25,280 nucleotides of DNA from RUG11462 sp045649405 (GTDB lineage Bacteria > Bacillota > Clostridia > Oscillospirales > Acutalibacteraceae), in the NCBI GenBank assembly GCA_045649405.1, contig JAZRPW010000037.1, positions 1 through 25,280 of the forward strand. The letters run 5' to 3'. Below the pieces are notes generated by a model that worked only from the letters and a program-made list of their open reading frames with translations, was not told the DNA's origin and made no database searches. This document shows positions 7,121 through 14,745 of this stretch, in pieces (the first letter of the stretch is position 1; every line of letters begins with the position of its first letter). Position numbers and translations under genes: made by a program.

Positions 7121-8333
7121 ATTTGCTTTTAATTAATTTTTTAAAGTTTATTGGTTTAAAAAGTCTATTTATAAACAAGCCGTGTTTAGTAGATAACGGC
7201 CAGAGCAACAGGCAAATTATCACATAATAAGGTAGTGCTGCAACGCCAAACATTTCAACACCAAGGAAAACGCCTGCAACAGGGCTGTTTGCCGCACAAC
7301 AAAACAGACCAACTAAACCAAGCGCCGTGCAAAGGCCCACATCAAGCCCTAACAATCCGCCAACAACACAACCAAAGGTTGCGCCAATACAGAATGTTGG
7401 CACAATTTCGCCACCCTTTAACCCTGCCATTATTGTAATGGAAGTGAAAACAAGTTTTAGCAAAAAGTCATACCAAAACACCTTGCCTTCGGCAGCAGCA
7501 AAGATAAGCTCAACACCAGAGCCGTTGTAACGCATATCGCCAACAATTGCAGTCAAAATTACAATTACAACTGCAAACAAAATAGAACGGACAAAAGCGT
7601 TTTTCACAAGTTTTGTTGCCCACTTGTGAGAGTTGTGAAAAGCGAAGCACAAAACATAACCTAACAAACTAATTCCGACTGCCAAAACAACAATTTTCAA
7701 AATGGTTAAGACCGACAATGGGTCAACTGTTGTTAGCGGAATTACTTCCGGATGTACACCCAAAAGGGCAGAAACTTTTGCCGCAATTATTGCAGAAATT
7801 AAGCACGGAAGAAAATTTAACGCAATTTTCTTTGGCTTTGCTTTAAATTCTAACACAAAGAATGCCGCAGTCAACGGTGTTGCAAACAAACCTGCAAATA
7901 CAGCGCCCATTCCACTAATCAACGCAATGTTGCGCTCTTCATCTTTTAACTTTAACACATTGCAAACGGCTTCTGCACCTGCGCCACCTAACTGCAACGC
8001 CGCACCTTCACGACCGGTAGAAGCACCTAAAAGATGTGAAATGGCACTGCAAACAAAAATCAAAGGCGCCGCCATTGTTCTAATCGGCTTTTTCTCTTCA
8101 ATGCAACCCAAAATCTCGTTTGTGCCACCGTGGTCTTGCATTTTTGACACTTTGTAAAGTATTGTTGTTACAATTGCGCCAAAAGGCAGCAGCAAAACCA
8201 ACCAAGGGCTACCGTGTCGCACATTTGTTACAAACGATAACAAACGCGCAAAGCAAGCACCAACTGCGCCACCAAGTACGCCAGTTAACACTGACAACGC
8301 ACAAAATTTAATTATTTTTATAAATTTTTTCAT
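7119..8333 (-). CDS. CLC-family anion channel/antiporter
   Basis: A 404-residue membrane protein with about ten hydrophobic segments, the usual size of bacterial CLC proteins without CBS domains. The helix F motif STGREGAALQLGG is present, with the gating Glu at residue 109, as is the helix N-like GGEIVPTFCIGATFG. At the place of the canonical GSGIP selectivity loop the protein reads HGGTNEIL (68-75), so the chloride-coordinating Ser position appears to be Gly. The transported anion is therefore uncertain; chloride and fluoride are both possible. ATG 8333 is chosen because it lies 1 base after the stop of the preceding gene and begins directly before the first helix. The longer open frame overlaps that gene by about 120 bases. 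It is the last gene of a sugar-metabolism operon. Confidence 0.85.
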   Translation of the reverse strand: MKKFIKIIKFCALSVLTGVLGGAVGACFARLLSFVTNVRHGSPWLVLLLPFGAIVTTILYKVSKMQDHGGTNEILGCIEEKKPIRTMAAPLIFVCSAISHLLGASTGREGAALQLGGAGAEAVCNVLKLKDEERNIALISGMGAVFAGLFATPLTAAFFVLEFKAKPKKIALNFLPCLISAIIAAKVSALLGVHPEVIPLTTVDPLSVLTILKIVVLAVGISLLGYVLCFAFHNSHKWATKLVKNAFVRSILFAVVIVILTAIVGDMRYNGSGVELIFAAAEGKVFWYDFLLKLVFTSITIMAGLKGGEIVPTFCIGATFGCVVGGLLGLDVGLCTALGLVGLFCCAANSPVAGVFLGVEMFGVAALPYYVIICLLLWPLSTKHGLFINRLFKPINFKKLIKSK

Positions 8334-8334
8334 T

Positions 8335-9504
8335 TTACCATCTAACCTGCCATCTTTGCTGGTGGGGTTCATTTTTATCAAGATTAACAACCGTTTTGGT
8401 TGTTTTTTTACACCTTTTTTTAAGTTGTTTATCAAACTCTGCCGATTTAAAATCAAGGTTAATTTTTTTACCTTTAAAATGTGAAAGATAAGCCGCCGCA
8501 GTCATTTTTGACTGATAAACACCATCAAAACCACTCGCAATTAACTCTTCGCCAAACAAAATATGGTTGCAGAAATTTTGCAAAATAGCAATGTGACCAT
8601 TCGGCTCATTTTCTTCATAAATTTCTTCGTAAGAAAAAGGCGCATCATAAAAACCTTCTTGCTTTTCAAAGCAAAAATCTCTTTCATCTTGCTCAAGTTT
8701 AAAGAATTTTAACCTGCCTTCTTCAAGCACGATTTTACCCTTTGAGCCCGAAATTTCAAGGCGGTTTGTACCAGGGCTTTCGCCTGTTGATGTTACAAAA
8801 ACGGCTGATGAGCCGTCGGAATAATTAAACAACAACTCGGCATCATCTTCAACTTCTATATCGTGATATTTGGCGATTTTCAAGTTTGCAAACACGCTTT
8901 GCGGTCTGCCAAAAATCCATTGCAAAAGGTCAAGTTGGTGTGGCGCTTGGTTCATCAAAACCCCACCACCTTCGCCGGAATATGTTGCACGCCAAGAACT
9001 TGAATTGTAATAACTTTGTGTGCGATACCAGTTGGTAATTTGCCAAACAAGGCGCTTTTTCTCGCCCAACTTACCACTTTTCACTATTTCTCTCGCAGTT
9101 TTAAAAAGCGAATTTGTGCGTTGGTTAAACATAATTCCAAACACTTTGCCTGATGTTTGGGCACTCTTTATCATCTTTTCAATCTCTGTTTGCAAAACGC
9201 CAATTGGCTTTTCTGTGAGCACATTTTTGCCCGCCTTAAAACAGTCAACTGCAATGTTTGGGTGAGCATAATGCGGTGTTGCAATAATAACACAGTCAAC
9301 ATCGCTGTTTTCAAGCAAATCTATGTGATTTTTATAAACTTTTATGCCGATAAACTGTGCTGACAAACGCTCTCTTACCCGAATGTCGGTATCACAAAGT
9401 GCAGTTAAAACTGCACCTTCGATTTTGCTTTCAAAAAGGTGTTTTGCATGGGCAGTGCCCATATTCCCAACACCGATAATGCCAAACTTTAATTTATTTT
9501 GCAT
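8335..9504 (-). CDS. Gfo/Idh/MocA family NAD(P)-dependent oxidoreductase (copy 1)
   Basis: A 389-residue sugar or cyclitol dehydrogenase-like protein. The N-terminal Rossmann fold has GIIGVGNMGTAHAKHL (residues 7-22), followed by the EKPIG motif with the conserved Lys. The C-terminal catalytic domain has WRATYSGEGGGVLMNQAPHQLDLLQWIFG, containing the conserved His, and IEVEDDAELLF. The start at ATG 9504 is supported by GAGGAAG and the position of the first strand; it overlaps the preceding gene by 11 bases. It is a clear paralogue of the gene upstream, sharing the WRA-GEGGGVL-NQ-PHQLDLLQW core. The two probably act on related intermediates of one pathway or form alternative isoforms. The substrate is not deducible. 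Confidence 0.9.
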   Translation of the reverse strand: MQNKLKFGIIGVGNMGTAHAKHLFESKIEGAVLTALCDTDIRVRERLSAQFIGIKVYKNHIDLLENSDVDCVIIATPHYAHPNIAVDCFKAGKNVLTEKPIGVLQTEIEKMIKSAQTSGKVFGIMFNQRTNSLFKTAREIVKSGKLGEKKRLVWQITNWYRTQSYYNSSSWRATYSGEGGGVLMNQAPHQLDLLQWIFGRPQSVFANLKIAKYHDIEVEDDAELLFNYSDGSSAVFVTSTGESPGTNRLEISGSKGKIVLEEGRLKFFKLEQDERDFCFEKQEGFYDAPFSYEEIYEENEPNGHIAILQNFCNHILFGEELIASGFDGVYQSKMTAAAYLSHFKGKKINLDFKSAEFDKQLKKRCKKTTKTVVNLDKNEPHQQRWQVRW

Positions 9505-10660
9505 TATAACTTCCTCTTGTGTCTGCCACAACTTCAACAACATTTTCTTTGAGTTTTGAAGTAGCAACACGTTTCATAAGTTCATTGTAATAAAGCTCTT
9601 CATCAAACGGCAACTCAACAGCGCGACCTAACCAGTCAGACAGGTGCATAGCATTTGAAAGTGTAAGTCCATTAATACCTTCTGCGCCGTCGGCAACAAG
9701 TGGCTCGCCACGCAAAATTGCACCGGCAAAAGCATTCATAACACCAACGTGTTGTGGGTTATCTTCTTTGTCAATTTCAACTTCAACCTTTGTTGTAGCA
9801 GGCGCTCCAAAAGGTGCTGTGTTTGTTGCTGAAAATTCTGGTTCTGCCATTTCAAGCTCCCACAAAGAAAGTTCGCCATCTTCAACAACAATTTTTGCTT
9901 TGTCCATTTGAACTTCAAAACGGTTTGAGCCACAAGGGTCGCCAGTTGTTGTGATAAACACACCAGTTGCGCCGTTTTCATATTCAAAATAAGCAGTAAC
10001 ATCATCTTCAACTTCAATGTCATGCCATTTGCCGTAAGAAAGATGCGCTTGAACGGTTTTTGGCATTCCGCAAATCCATTGCAAAAGGTCAAGTTGGTGT
10101 GGACATTGGTTTAAAAGAACGCCACCGCCTTCACCTTTCCAAGATGCACGCCAAGCGCCTGAGTCATAATAAGCTTTTGGGCGGTACCAGTTGGTAATAA
10201 GCCAGTTTGTTCTTCTAATTTGACCGTATTCGCCACTTTTTACAAGCTCACGCATTTTTTTGTAAACTGCGTTTGTGCGTTGGTTGAACATCATGCCAAA
10301 AACAACGTTGTGTTTTTCGGCTTGAGCGTTCATTTCATTAACCTGTTTTGTATAAACACCTGCAGGTTTTTCAACCATTACGTGAAGCCCTGCTTTCATT
10401 GCAGCAATGGCGTATGTTGGGTGGTCATAGTGTGGAACAGCAACCAAAATTGCATCACAAAGACCACTGTTTATCATTTCATCTGCATTTGAAAATGTTG
10501 CTACATTTTCAAACATTTCTTTTGCAACTTCGAGTCTTGCAGGTTTAATATCAGCAACTGCTGACACTTCAAAATCAGGGCAAGCGCCATCTAAAATGTT
10601 TTGTGCGTGGCCAGTACCCATATTACCAAAACCAATAATTCCAAGTCTAATTTTTTGCAT
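9494..10660 (-). CDS. Gfo/Idh/MocA family NAD(P)-dependent oxidoreductase (copy 2)
   Basis: A 388-residue paralogue of the following gene. The Rossmann motif is GIIGFGNMGTGHAQNIL, with EKPAG for the catalytic Lys region. WRASWKGEGGGVLLNQCPHQLDLLQWICG and HDIEVEDDVTAYFEYENG belong to the C-terminal alpha/beta domain. ATG 10660 (MQKIRLG) is preferred to an upstream TTG at 10681. It has GAGG at a 9-base spacing and begins 4 bases after the preceding stop, while the TTG would lie inside that gene. Relatives oxidise hydroxyls of hexoses, inositols or glycosides. The neighbouring TIM-barrel isomerases suggest a multi-step oxidation and isomerisation of such a compound. Confidence 0.9.
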   Translation of the reverse strand: MQKIRLGIIGFGNMGTGHAQNILDGACPDFEVSAVADIKPARLEVAKEMFENVATFSNADEMINSGLCDAILVAVPHYDHPTYAIAAMKAGLHVMVEKPAGVYTKQVNEMNAQAEKHNVVFGMMFNQRTNAVYKKMRELVKSGEYGQIRRTNWLITNWYRPKAYYDSGAWRASWKGEGGGVLLNQCPHQLDLLQWICGMPKTVQAHLSYGKWHDIEVEDDVTAYFEYENGATGVFITTTGDPCGSNRFEVQMDKAKIVVEDGELSLWELEMAEPEFSATNTAPFGAPATTKVEVEIDKEDNPQHVGVMNAFAGAILRGEPLVADGAEGINGLTLSNAMHLSDWLGRAVELPFDEELYYNELMKRVATSKLKENVVEVVADTRGSYNAK

Positions 10661-10664
10661 AGCT

Positions 10665-11411
10665 TTATACCTCAATTCCAAGTGTGTTTACGCAATAATC
10701 AAAGCTTTTTGCAAGACATTCAAATGGGTCTTCTCCGTTGCAATTATCTTGCTCAACAAAGGCATATTCAACCCCTGATTCTTTTGCTGCTTGTGTAATT
10801 GAAAAGAAATTCATATTGCCGCTACCAACAGGCAACATTGTTCTTTCAAAGCCCATATCTTTAAGATGAATGCAAGGAATTCTGCCTGCAAATTCACGAA
10901 GAATTTGCGCAGGGTCTGCGCCACCTGCTTGCACCCAATATGTATCAATTGTAAATTGCAATTCATCGGCAGAAAAATCATCACGAAGTGTTTTTAAAAT
11001 TATTTTGCCGTTTTCGGTTTTAAACTCTGTGTCATGATTGTGGAAACAAAGTGAAGCATCGCTTTTTGCAAAAACTTCAATTGCAGCTTTATACTCATTT
11101 ACAAAATCTTCAACACTGCTTTCTCTGAAATTGTGCCAACCAATGCCAACATATTTGCAACCAAATTGCTTGTGAAAATCAATTGTTTCCTTTGTTTCGT
11201 TGATGATTTTTGGTCTGTCAAAATGGGTGAGCGGAGCAATAAGCCCGTATTTGTCTAATTTTTCATTAATCCACTCTGTTGTGTAGTCGCAAGTGCCTGA
11301 AAGTTGCACCACTTTGTAGCCAATTTCGGCAACCCTTTTCAATGTGTTTTCAAGTGATTCTAAATCGTTACAATAATCTCTAACTGTGTAAAGTTGCGCT
11401 CCAAGTCTCAA
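10665..11411 (-). CDS. Sugar phosphate isomerase/epimerase (xylose-isomerase-like TIM barrel), TTG start
   Basis: A 248-residue AP-endonuclease-2/xylose-isomerase-like TIM-barrel protein. LGAQLYTVRD opens the first strand. Probable metal-ligand segments are LCFHNHDTEF (about 122-131), FTIDTYWVQAGG (about 160-171), CIHLKDM and YAFVEQDN, in the usual order for this family. The start is a TTG at 11411, set by AAGGAG six to seven bases upstream; no ATG is available near the N-terminus. It starts 3 bases after the stop of the preceding isomerase and ends 4 bases before the next start. In inositol and related pathways such proteins act as dehydratases or isomerases beside Gfo/Idh enzymes. The exact substrate is unknown. 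Confidence 0.88.
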   Translation of the reverse strand: MRLGAQLYTVRDYCNDLESLENTLKRVAEIGYKVVQLSGTCDYTTEWINEKLDKYGLIAPLTHFDRPKIINETKETIDFHKQFGCKYVGIGWHNFRESSVEDFVNEYKAAIEVFAKSDASLCFHNHDTEFKTENGKIILKTLRDDFSADELQFTIDTYWVQAGGADPAQILREFAGRIPCIHLKDMGFERTMLPVGSGNMNFFSITQAAKESGVEYAFVEQDNCNGEDPFECLAKSFDYCVNTLGIEV

Positions 11412-11414
11412 TTT

Positions 11415-12251
11415 TTACACTCCTTTTAAAATATCTTTTAATGCGAAAACGCCAGCATCAAATGCTTCTCTATTGTTGTTGTAACACTGCAAAATGTTGC
11501 TTGTTTCGCCCTCTTGCTCAAGGTTTTTAAGCCCTGAAAATTCATATAAATGTGGCTCAAGTGTTAAAATCTCGCCATCATACATTTTAAGTAACTTTGC
11601 AATGTTGCCAATGCCTTTACCCGAAGGCACAATTGTGCCGTTGCTCAGTGAATCTTTAATATGCATATAGTGAACAAACGGTGCAAGGCTTTCAAAAGCC
11701 GAAACAGTGTCTTGCCCACATTGCACAAAGTTTGCAGGGTCAAAAACCGCTTTTAAACTTGGCAATGCTTTGTGAATTTCTACACAACGCGAAGCAACGT
11801 CTCCAAAAATGCCTTTTTCGTTTTCGTGGCAAAGCACCACGCCTGAATTTTCGTTTGCCTTTACAAACTCGCCTAATTGTGAAATGACCTTGTTTTTAAA
11901 GTCTTCTGCGTGTTTGTTTTTATCAATATAAAACGAGAAAAGTCTAAACGCATTTGCACCCAAAACATCTGCAATTTCCAAAGTTTTTTTGAACTTTTCA
12001 AGATGTGGCGCAAAGTCATCTTCAATATCAATTTTGCCAATTGGAGAGCCAATTGAAAAAACTTTTATTCCGTTTTCATCTAATACATTTTTAACTTCTT
12101 TTGCTTGTTTCACAGACAAATCAGACACATTAATGCCATCAACATTTCTAATTTCAAGATTTGAAATGCCGTTTTCTGTTAATGCTTTAACCTGCCCTAA
12201 AAGAGCGTCATCTGCTTCATCTGCAAAGGCACAAAGTTTAAAATTTTTCAT
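11415..12251 (-). CDS. Sugar phosphate isomerase/epimerase (TIM barrel), first gene of the operon
   Basis: A 278-residue TIM-barrel isomerase of the xylose-isomerase-like superfamily. FKLCAFADEADDALLGQVKALTENGI marks the first strand and helix. GVVLCHENEKGIFGD, LKAVFDPANFVQ, YMHIKDS and ILTLEPHLYEF are the likely metal-binding positions (Glu, Asp, His, Glu). It differs clearly from the second isomerase, so the two are probably distinct steps rather than a recent duplication. AAGGCGGTG upstream is the SD. A promoter with a perfect TATAAT lies directly ahead, and this gene leads five - strand genes. No regulator or transporter is linked. Confidence 0.87.
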   Translation of the reverse strand: MKNFKLCAFADEADDALLGQVKALTENGISNLEIRNVDGINVSDLSVKQAKEVKNVLDENGIKVFSIGSPIGKIDIEDDFAPHLEKFKKTLEIADVLGANAFRLFSFYIDKNKHAEDFKNKVISQLGEFVKANENSGVVLCHENEKGIFGDVASRCVEIHKALPSLKAVFDPANFVQCGQDTVSAFESLAPFVHYMHIKDSLSNGTIVPSGKGIGNIAKLLKMYDGEILTLEPHLYEFSGLKNLEQEGETSNILQCYNNNREAFDAGVFALKDILKGV

Positions 12252-12274
12252 AATTCTACACCGCCTTTTTGTAG

Positions 12275-12303
12275 ATTATACAATAATTGCTTTAACAAAA
12301 CAA
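12275..12303 (-). promoter_or_regulatory. Promoter of the five-gene sugar/CLC operon
   Basis: On the - strand TTGTTT (12303-12298), a 17-bp spacer and a perfect TATAAT (12280-12275). Predicted start near 12268 gives a very short leader with the AAGGCGGTG SD. The -35 is weak (TTG only). Candidate regulation is not visible; no long palindrome overlaps it. Confidence 0.6.
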
Positions 12304-12427
12304 TTGCTTTTTTAAAAAAATTACAAGAAATTTGCCAACAAACCTTTTGGTTATAGTTATTTTGTTTAAAAAGTTGTTTTTAAATTGTATATAATCAACA
12401 AACATTTTAAAAAGGCGAATGCTAAAC

Positions 12428-12456
12428 TTGTATTATAGAAAAATTTGTGTTATAAT
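12428..12456 (+). promoter_or_regulatory. Promoter of the secreted PTT-linker protein
   Basis: TTGTAT (12428-12433), a 17-bp spacer and TATAAT (12451-12456), with TGT giving an extended -10. The start would be near 12463. The SD is CGGAGG, 9 bases before ATG 12499. A second TATAAT at 12390-12395 lacks a correctly placed -35. Confidence 0.7.
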
Positions 12457-12498
12457 GAATTGCAATATTATGAATAATTATATTCGGAGGTTATTTTT

Positions 12499-14502
12499 AT
12501 GAAAAACAGCAAAAAAATTCTTAGTTTCATACTTGCAGTTTTGCTTTGTGTTTCAGTATTTGCAATTTCAACATCTGCTGATGAAGATGTAATTGCTTAC
12601 AGATTTGAAACAGCAAATTACGATGCTTCACTTGCAGGTAATGACCCAACTTCAGTTAAAGCTTCTAACGACGGTTCGGTTAGAATTAAGAGTGACCACA
12701 TTCAAAACCAATATCAAATGTTCTTTAAGGTTACTGACCAAAAAGCAATGAAAGAAGCAATTGAAGAAACTTGTAATTATTATGACGGTTTCTTGGCAAT
12801 TGACGTTGCGGTAAACCAAGCGTTGACCATTTCTGGTAGTGCTTGCCGTCCTTCAATTTCAATTGACCTTGTAAACAAACCACACGGCACAAAAATTGCT
12901 TCAACTGGTGAAAACAGCTTGTATTCAGAGCAAGCAGGTCAATTCATCCTTGACGTTTCAAGATATATGGAAGAAGAATATAATAACGACATCGGTTATG
13001 TTTATCTTCAAGTTCAATGTTACAACTGGGGTTGTGGCGGCGGTTATGGTACACAACCTGACATCACATTCTACCCAATCAAAGTTTTCAATGGCGAAAC
13101 AACTGATGAAGACCTTCCTACAATCGCAACAAGAGCTCCAGACCCTAACCAAACAACATTCTTGAACTTCTCACCAAAAGCTAAAAACGATGACCAAAAT
13201 GATGCTGAAACAATCCAATATTCTAGTGACGGTATCGTTTGGCGTTCAGGTGCTTTGGCAAAACCAGAAAACTATGGTTATTTGAGACTTAAACAAGCTC
13301 TTAAATCTCGTGAGCAGGTGCAAACAAGCTTTAGATTTGACCAAATGGGTGATGCAGCGGCTGATGCTTTGAACCTTGCAAGAATGGGTTCGAATTTAAT
13401 GAAACTTGACATTACATTGGAAGAGTGTACAAACGACAACAACCAACCAACAATTGCCGAAATTGGTATTGGTTTTAACGTTGAAAAAGGTAACCAACCT
13501 GCAAAACCTTCAGTAACACACATTAGAGCTTGGCAATATCCTGGTACAACAAGAACTTATTATCTTGATGTTTCAGACGTTAAACACATTTCACAAATTA
13601 CAAACATTGTAATTTTCGCTCAAAACTATTGGTATTACAGAGCAGGCACTAGAGAAATGTTTGACTGGAACGTTGAGTCTGGTTATGCTGGTAAAGATGC
13701 TGCTGAAGCATTAGGCCACGAAAAATGCCAAATCAAACCAACTCTTGTAATTTCTCCAATCTCTGTTTACAAAGGCGACCCTGATGCTGTTGCTAACACA
13801 GATTATAGCTTGGTTCTTAATGACTTTAACCAAAATGGCGGTATTGTGCCAGATGTTATTACACTTGATGACCCTAACATTTATAAAGATGATTCAGAAG
13901 AATCAACAACTACTACAACCACAACAACTACAACAGTTGCAACAAAACCAGGTGAAACAACATTAGCAACTATTCCAACTGAAACAGAAAATACAACTGC
14001 AACGGGTGTAGCAACAATGCCTTCAAACATGGATATTCCTACACTTCCAAGCAAAACAACAGTTGCAATTCCTACAACCACAACAACTACAACAAAAGCA
14101 CCTACAACTGTAGCACCTACAACTGCGGGTCCTACAACAGTAGCCCCAACTACAGTTGCTCCTACAACTGCAGGTCCTACAACAGTAGCTCCAACTACAG
14201 TTGCTCCTACAACAGCAGTTGCTAAAGTAAAATTGAAAGTACCTAAATTCAAATTGACTTCAGGTAAAAAACAATTTAAAGTTAAATACACAAAAGTAGC
14301 AAACGCTACTGGCTTCCAAGTAAGATATAGAATTAAAGGTAAATGGAAAATCAAAACATTTACTACAAAGAAAAATGCTACAAAAGCAATCAAAAAGCTC
14401 AAAAAAGGTACTTATAAAGTACAAGTTAGAGCAATGCTTAAAAAAGGCAAAGTTAAAACATACTCAGCTTGGAGCAAAGCTAAAAAAGTTAAAGTAAAAT
14501 AA
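12499..14502 (+). CDS. Secreted surface protein: two beta domains, Thr/Pro repeat linker, Fn3-like basic C-terminus
   Basis: A 667-residue exported protein. Residues 1-27 form a Sec signal peptide (charged KNSKK, hydrophobic core, cleavage after STSA). Two similar beta-rich domains follow, about 30-212 and 222-430. Each has an SNDG/SSDG strand, an LAIDV/LKLDI strand, an LDVS segment and a PxxxPIxVxxG end, so they look like an internal duplication. Residues 465-574 are a Thr/Pro-rich linker with T-runs and eight PTTVA/PTTAG units. The last 90 residues are an Fn3-like domain (VKYTKVANATGFQVRYRIKGKW ending SAWSKAKKVKV) that is very Lys-rich, suggesting attachment to the negatively charged wall. 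No LPXTG or dockerin is present. The function is unknown; carbohydrate binding is plausible for the beta domains but unproven. Confidence 0.85.
   Translation: MKNSKKILSFILAVLLCVSVFAISTSADEDVIAYRFETANYDASLAGNDPTSVKASNDGSVRIKSDHIQNQYQMFFKVTDQKAMKEAIEETCNYYDGFLAIDVAVNQALTISGSACRPSISIDLVNKPHGTKIASTGENSLYSEQAGQFILDVSRYMEEEYNNDIGYVYLQVQCYNWGCGGGYGTQPDITFYPIKVFNGETTDEDLPTIATRAPDPNQTTFLNFSPKAKNDDQNDAETIQYSSDGIVWRSGALAKPENYGYLRLKQALKSREQVQTSFRFDQMGDAAADALNLARMGSNLMKLDITLEECTNDNNQPTIAEIGIGFNVEKGNQPAKPSVTHIRAWQYPGTTRTYYLDVSDVKHISQITNIVIFAQNYWYYRAGTREMFDWNVESGYAGKDAAEALGHEKCQIKPTLVISPISVYKGDPDAVANTDYSLVLNDFNQNGGIVPDVITLDDPNIYKDDSEESTTTTTTTTTTVATKPGETTLATIPTETENTTATGVATMPSNMDIPTLPSKTTVAIPTTTTTTTKAPTTVAPTTAGPTTVAPTTVAPTTAGPTTVAPTTVAPTTAVAKVKLKVPKFKLTSGKKQFKVKYTKVANATGFQVRYRIKGKWKIKTFTTKKNATKAIKKLKKGTYKVQVRAMLKKGKVKTYSAWSKAKKVKVK
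14101..14220 (+). repeat. 15-bp codon repeat (PTTVA/PTTAG) with a 45-bp higher-order period
   Basis: Eight consecutive 15-bp units, each encoding Pro-Thr-Thr plus Val-Ala, Ala-Gly or Ala-Val. Units at 14116-14160 and 14161-14205 are two nearly identical 45-bp copies with only two differences that I can see, showing recent tandem duplication. Likely an O-glycosylated or extended spacer and a slippage-prone, length-variable tract. Confidence 0.9.
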
Positions 14503-14510
14503 CAATTTTT

Positions 14511-14540
14511 AAAAGCCAACTCGCTTTGAGTTGGCTTTTT
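14511..14540 (+). terminator. Terminator of the secreted-protein gene
   Basis: Stem AAAAGCCAACTC (14511-14522) with GAGTTGGCTTTT (14528-14539), a 5-nt loop and a T-run, 9 bases after the stop codon. Confidence 0.85.
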
Positions 14541-14582
14541 ATGTTTTAATAAGAAAAGAATATAAATTTTTGCAAAAAGGTA

Positions 14583-14611
14583 TTGATTTTTAAAATTCAA
14601 TGTGATATAAT
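14583..14611 (+). promoter_or_regulatory. tRNA-Arg promoter
   Basis: TTGATT (14583-14588), a 17-bp spacer and TATAAT (14606-14611), with TGA ahead (extended -10). Start near 14618 puts a leader of about 12 nt before the tRNA. Confidence 0.75.
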
Positions 14612-14629
14612 GCTATGGCAGTTAAAAAT

Positions 14630-14706
14630 GCGCTGCTAGCTCAGCTGGATAGAATGACTGGCTACGAACCAGTAGGTCGGGGGTTCGAGTCCCTCGCAGC
14701 GCGCCA
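14630..14706 (+). tRNA. tRNA-Arg (anticodon ACG), CCA encoded
   Basis: A complete cloverleaf: acceptor stem GCGCTGC (14630-14636) pairs perfectly with GCAGCGC (14696-14702). The D-arm contains AGCTCAGCTGGATAGA. The anticodon stem ACTGG/CCAGT encloses CTACGAA, giving anticodon ACG (inosine-34 after editing; reads CGU, CGC and CGA). The variable loop is short, and the T-arm holds GGTTCGAGTCC. G73 and the CCA end are encoded. A solitary gene with its own promoter, directly followed by an intrinsic terminator. The last 18 bases recur downstream (see repeat 14874-14893). Confidence 0.97.
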
Positions 14707-14708
14707 AA
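14689..14708 (+). repeat. 20-bp direct repeat, copy 1 (tRNA 3' end)
   Basis: GTCCCTCGCAGCGCGCCAAA, covering part of the T-stem, the acceptor 3' strand and CCA of tRNA-Arg. An identical copy is at 14874-14893, 185 bp downstream. This is the geometry of an attachment site or of a target duplication at a tRNA 3' end. Confidence 0.9.
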
Positions 14709-14744
14709 CAAAACAGACACCCAAAAGGGTGTCTGTTTTGTTTT
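14706..14744 (+). terminator. First terminator behind the tRNA
   Basis: A 17-bp perfect stem, from A14706 through AACAGACACCC (ending 14722) paired with GGGTGTCTGTT (from 14727) into GTTTT, with a 4-nt AAAA loop. The stem starts at the CCA end, so it would cap the tRNA precursor. Confidence 0.8.
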
Positions 14745-14745
14745 G

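Noticed and set aside
8334..8456. N-terminal extension of the CLC protein from ATG 8456
   Set aside because: It lies inside the preceding oxidoreductase gene, is highly charged, and precedes the normal first helix; ATG 8333 fits the operon spacing.
14101..14220. Possible CRISPR array or minisatellite outside genes
   Set aside because: The 15-bp units have no unique spacers and keep the reading frame of the secreted protein, encoding PTTVA/PTTAG.
13881..14402. Long - strand frame rich in Val, Gly and Ala
   Set aside because: It is the antisense of the Thr/Pro repeat linker and has no start site or homologue-like features.
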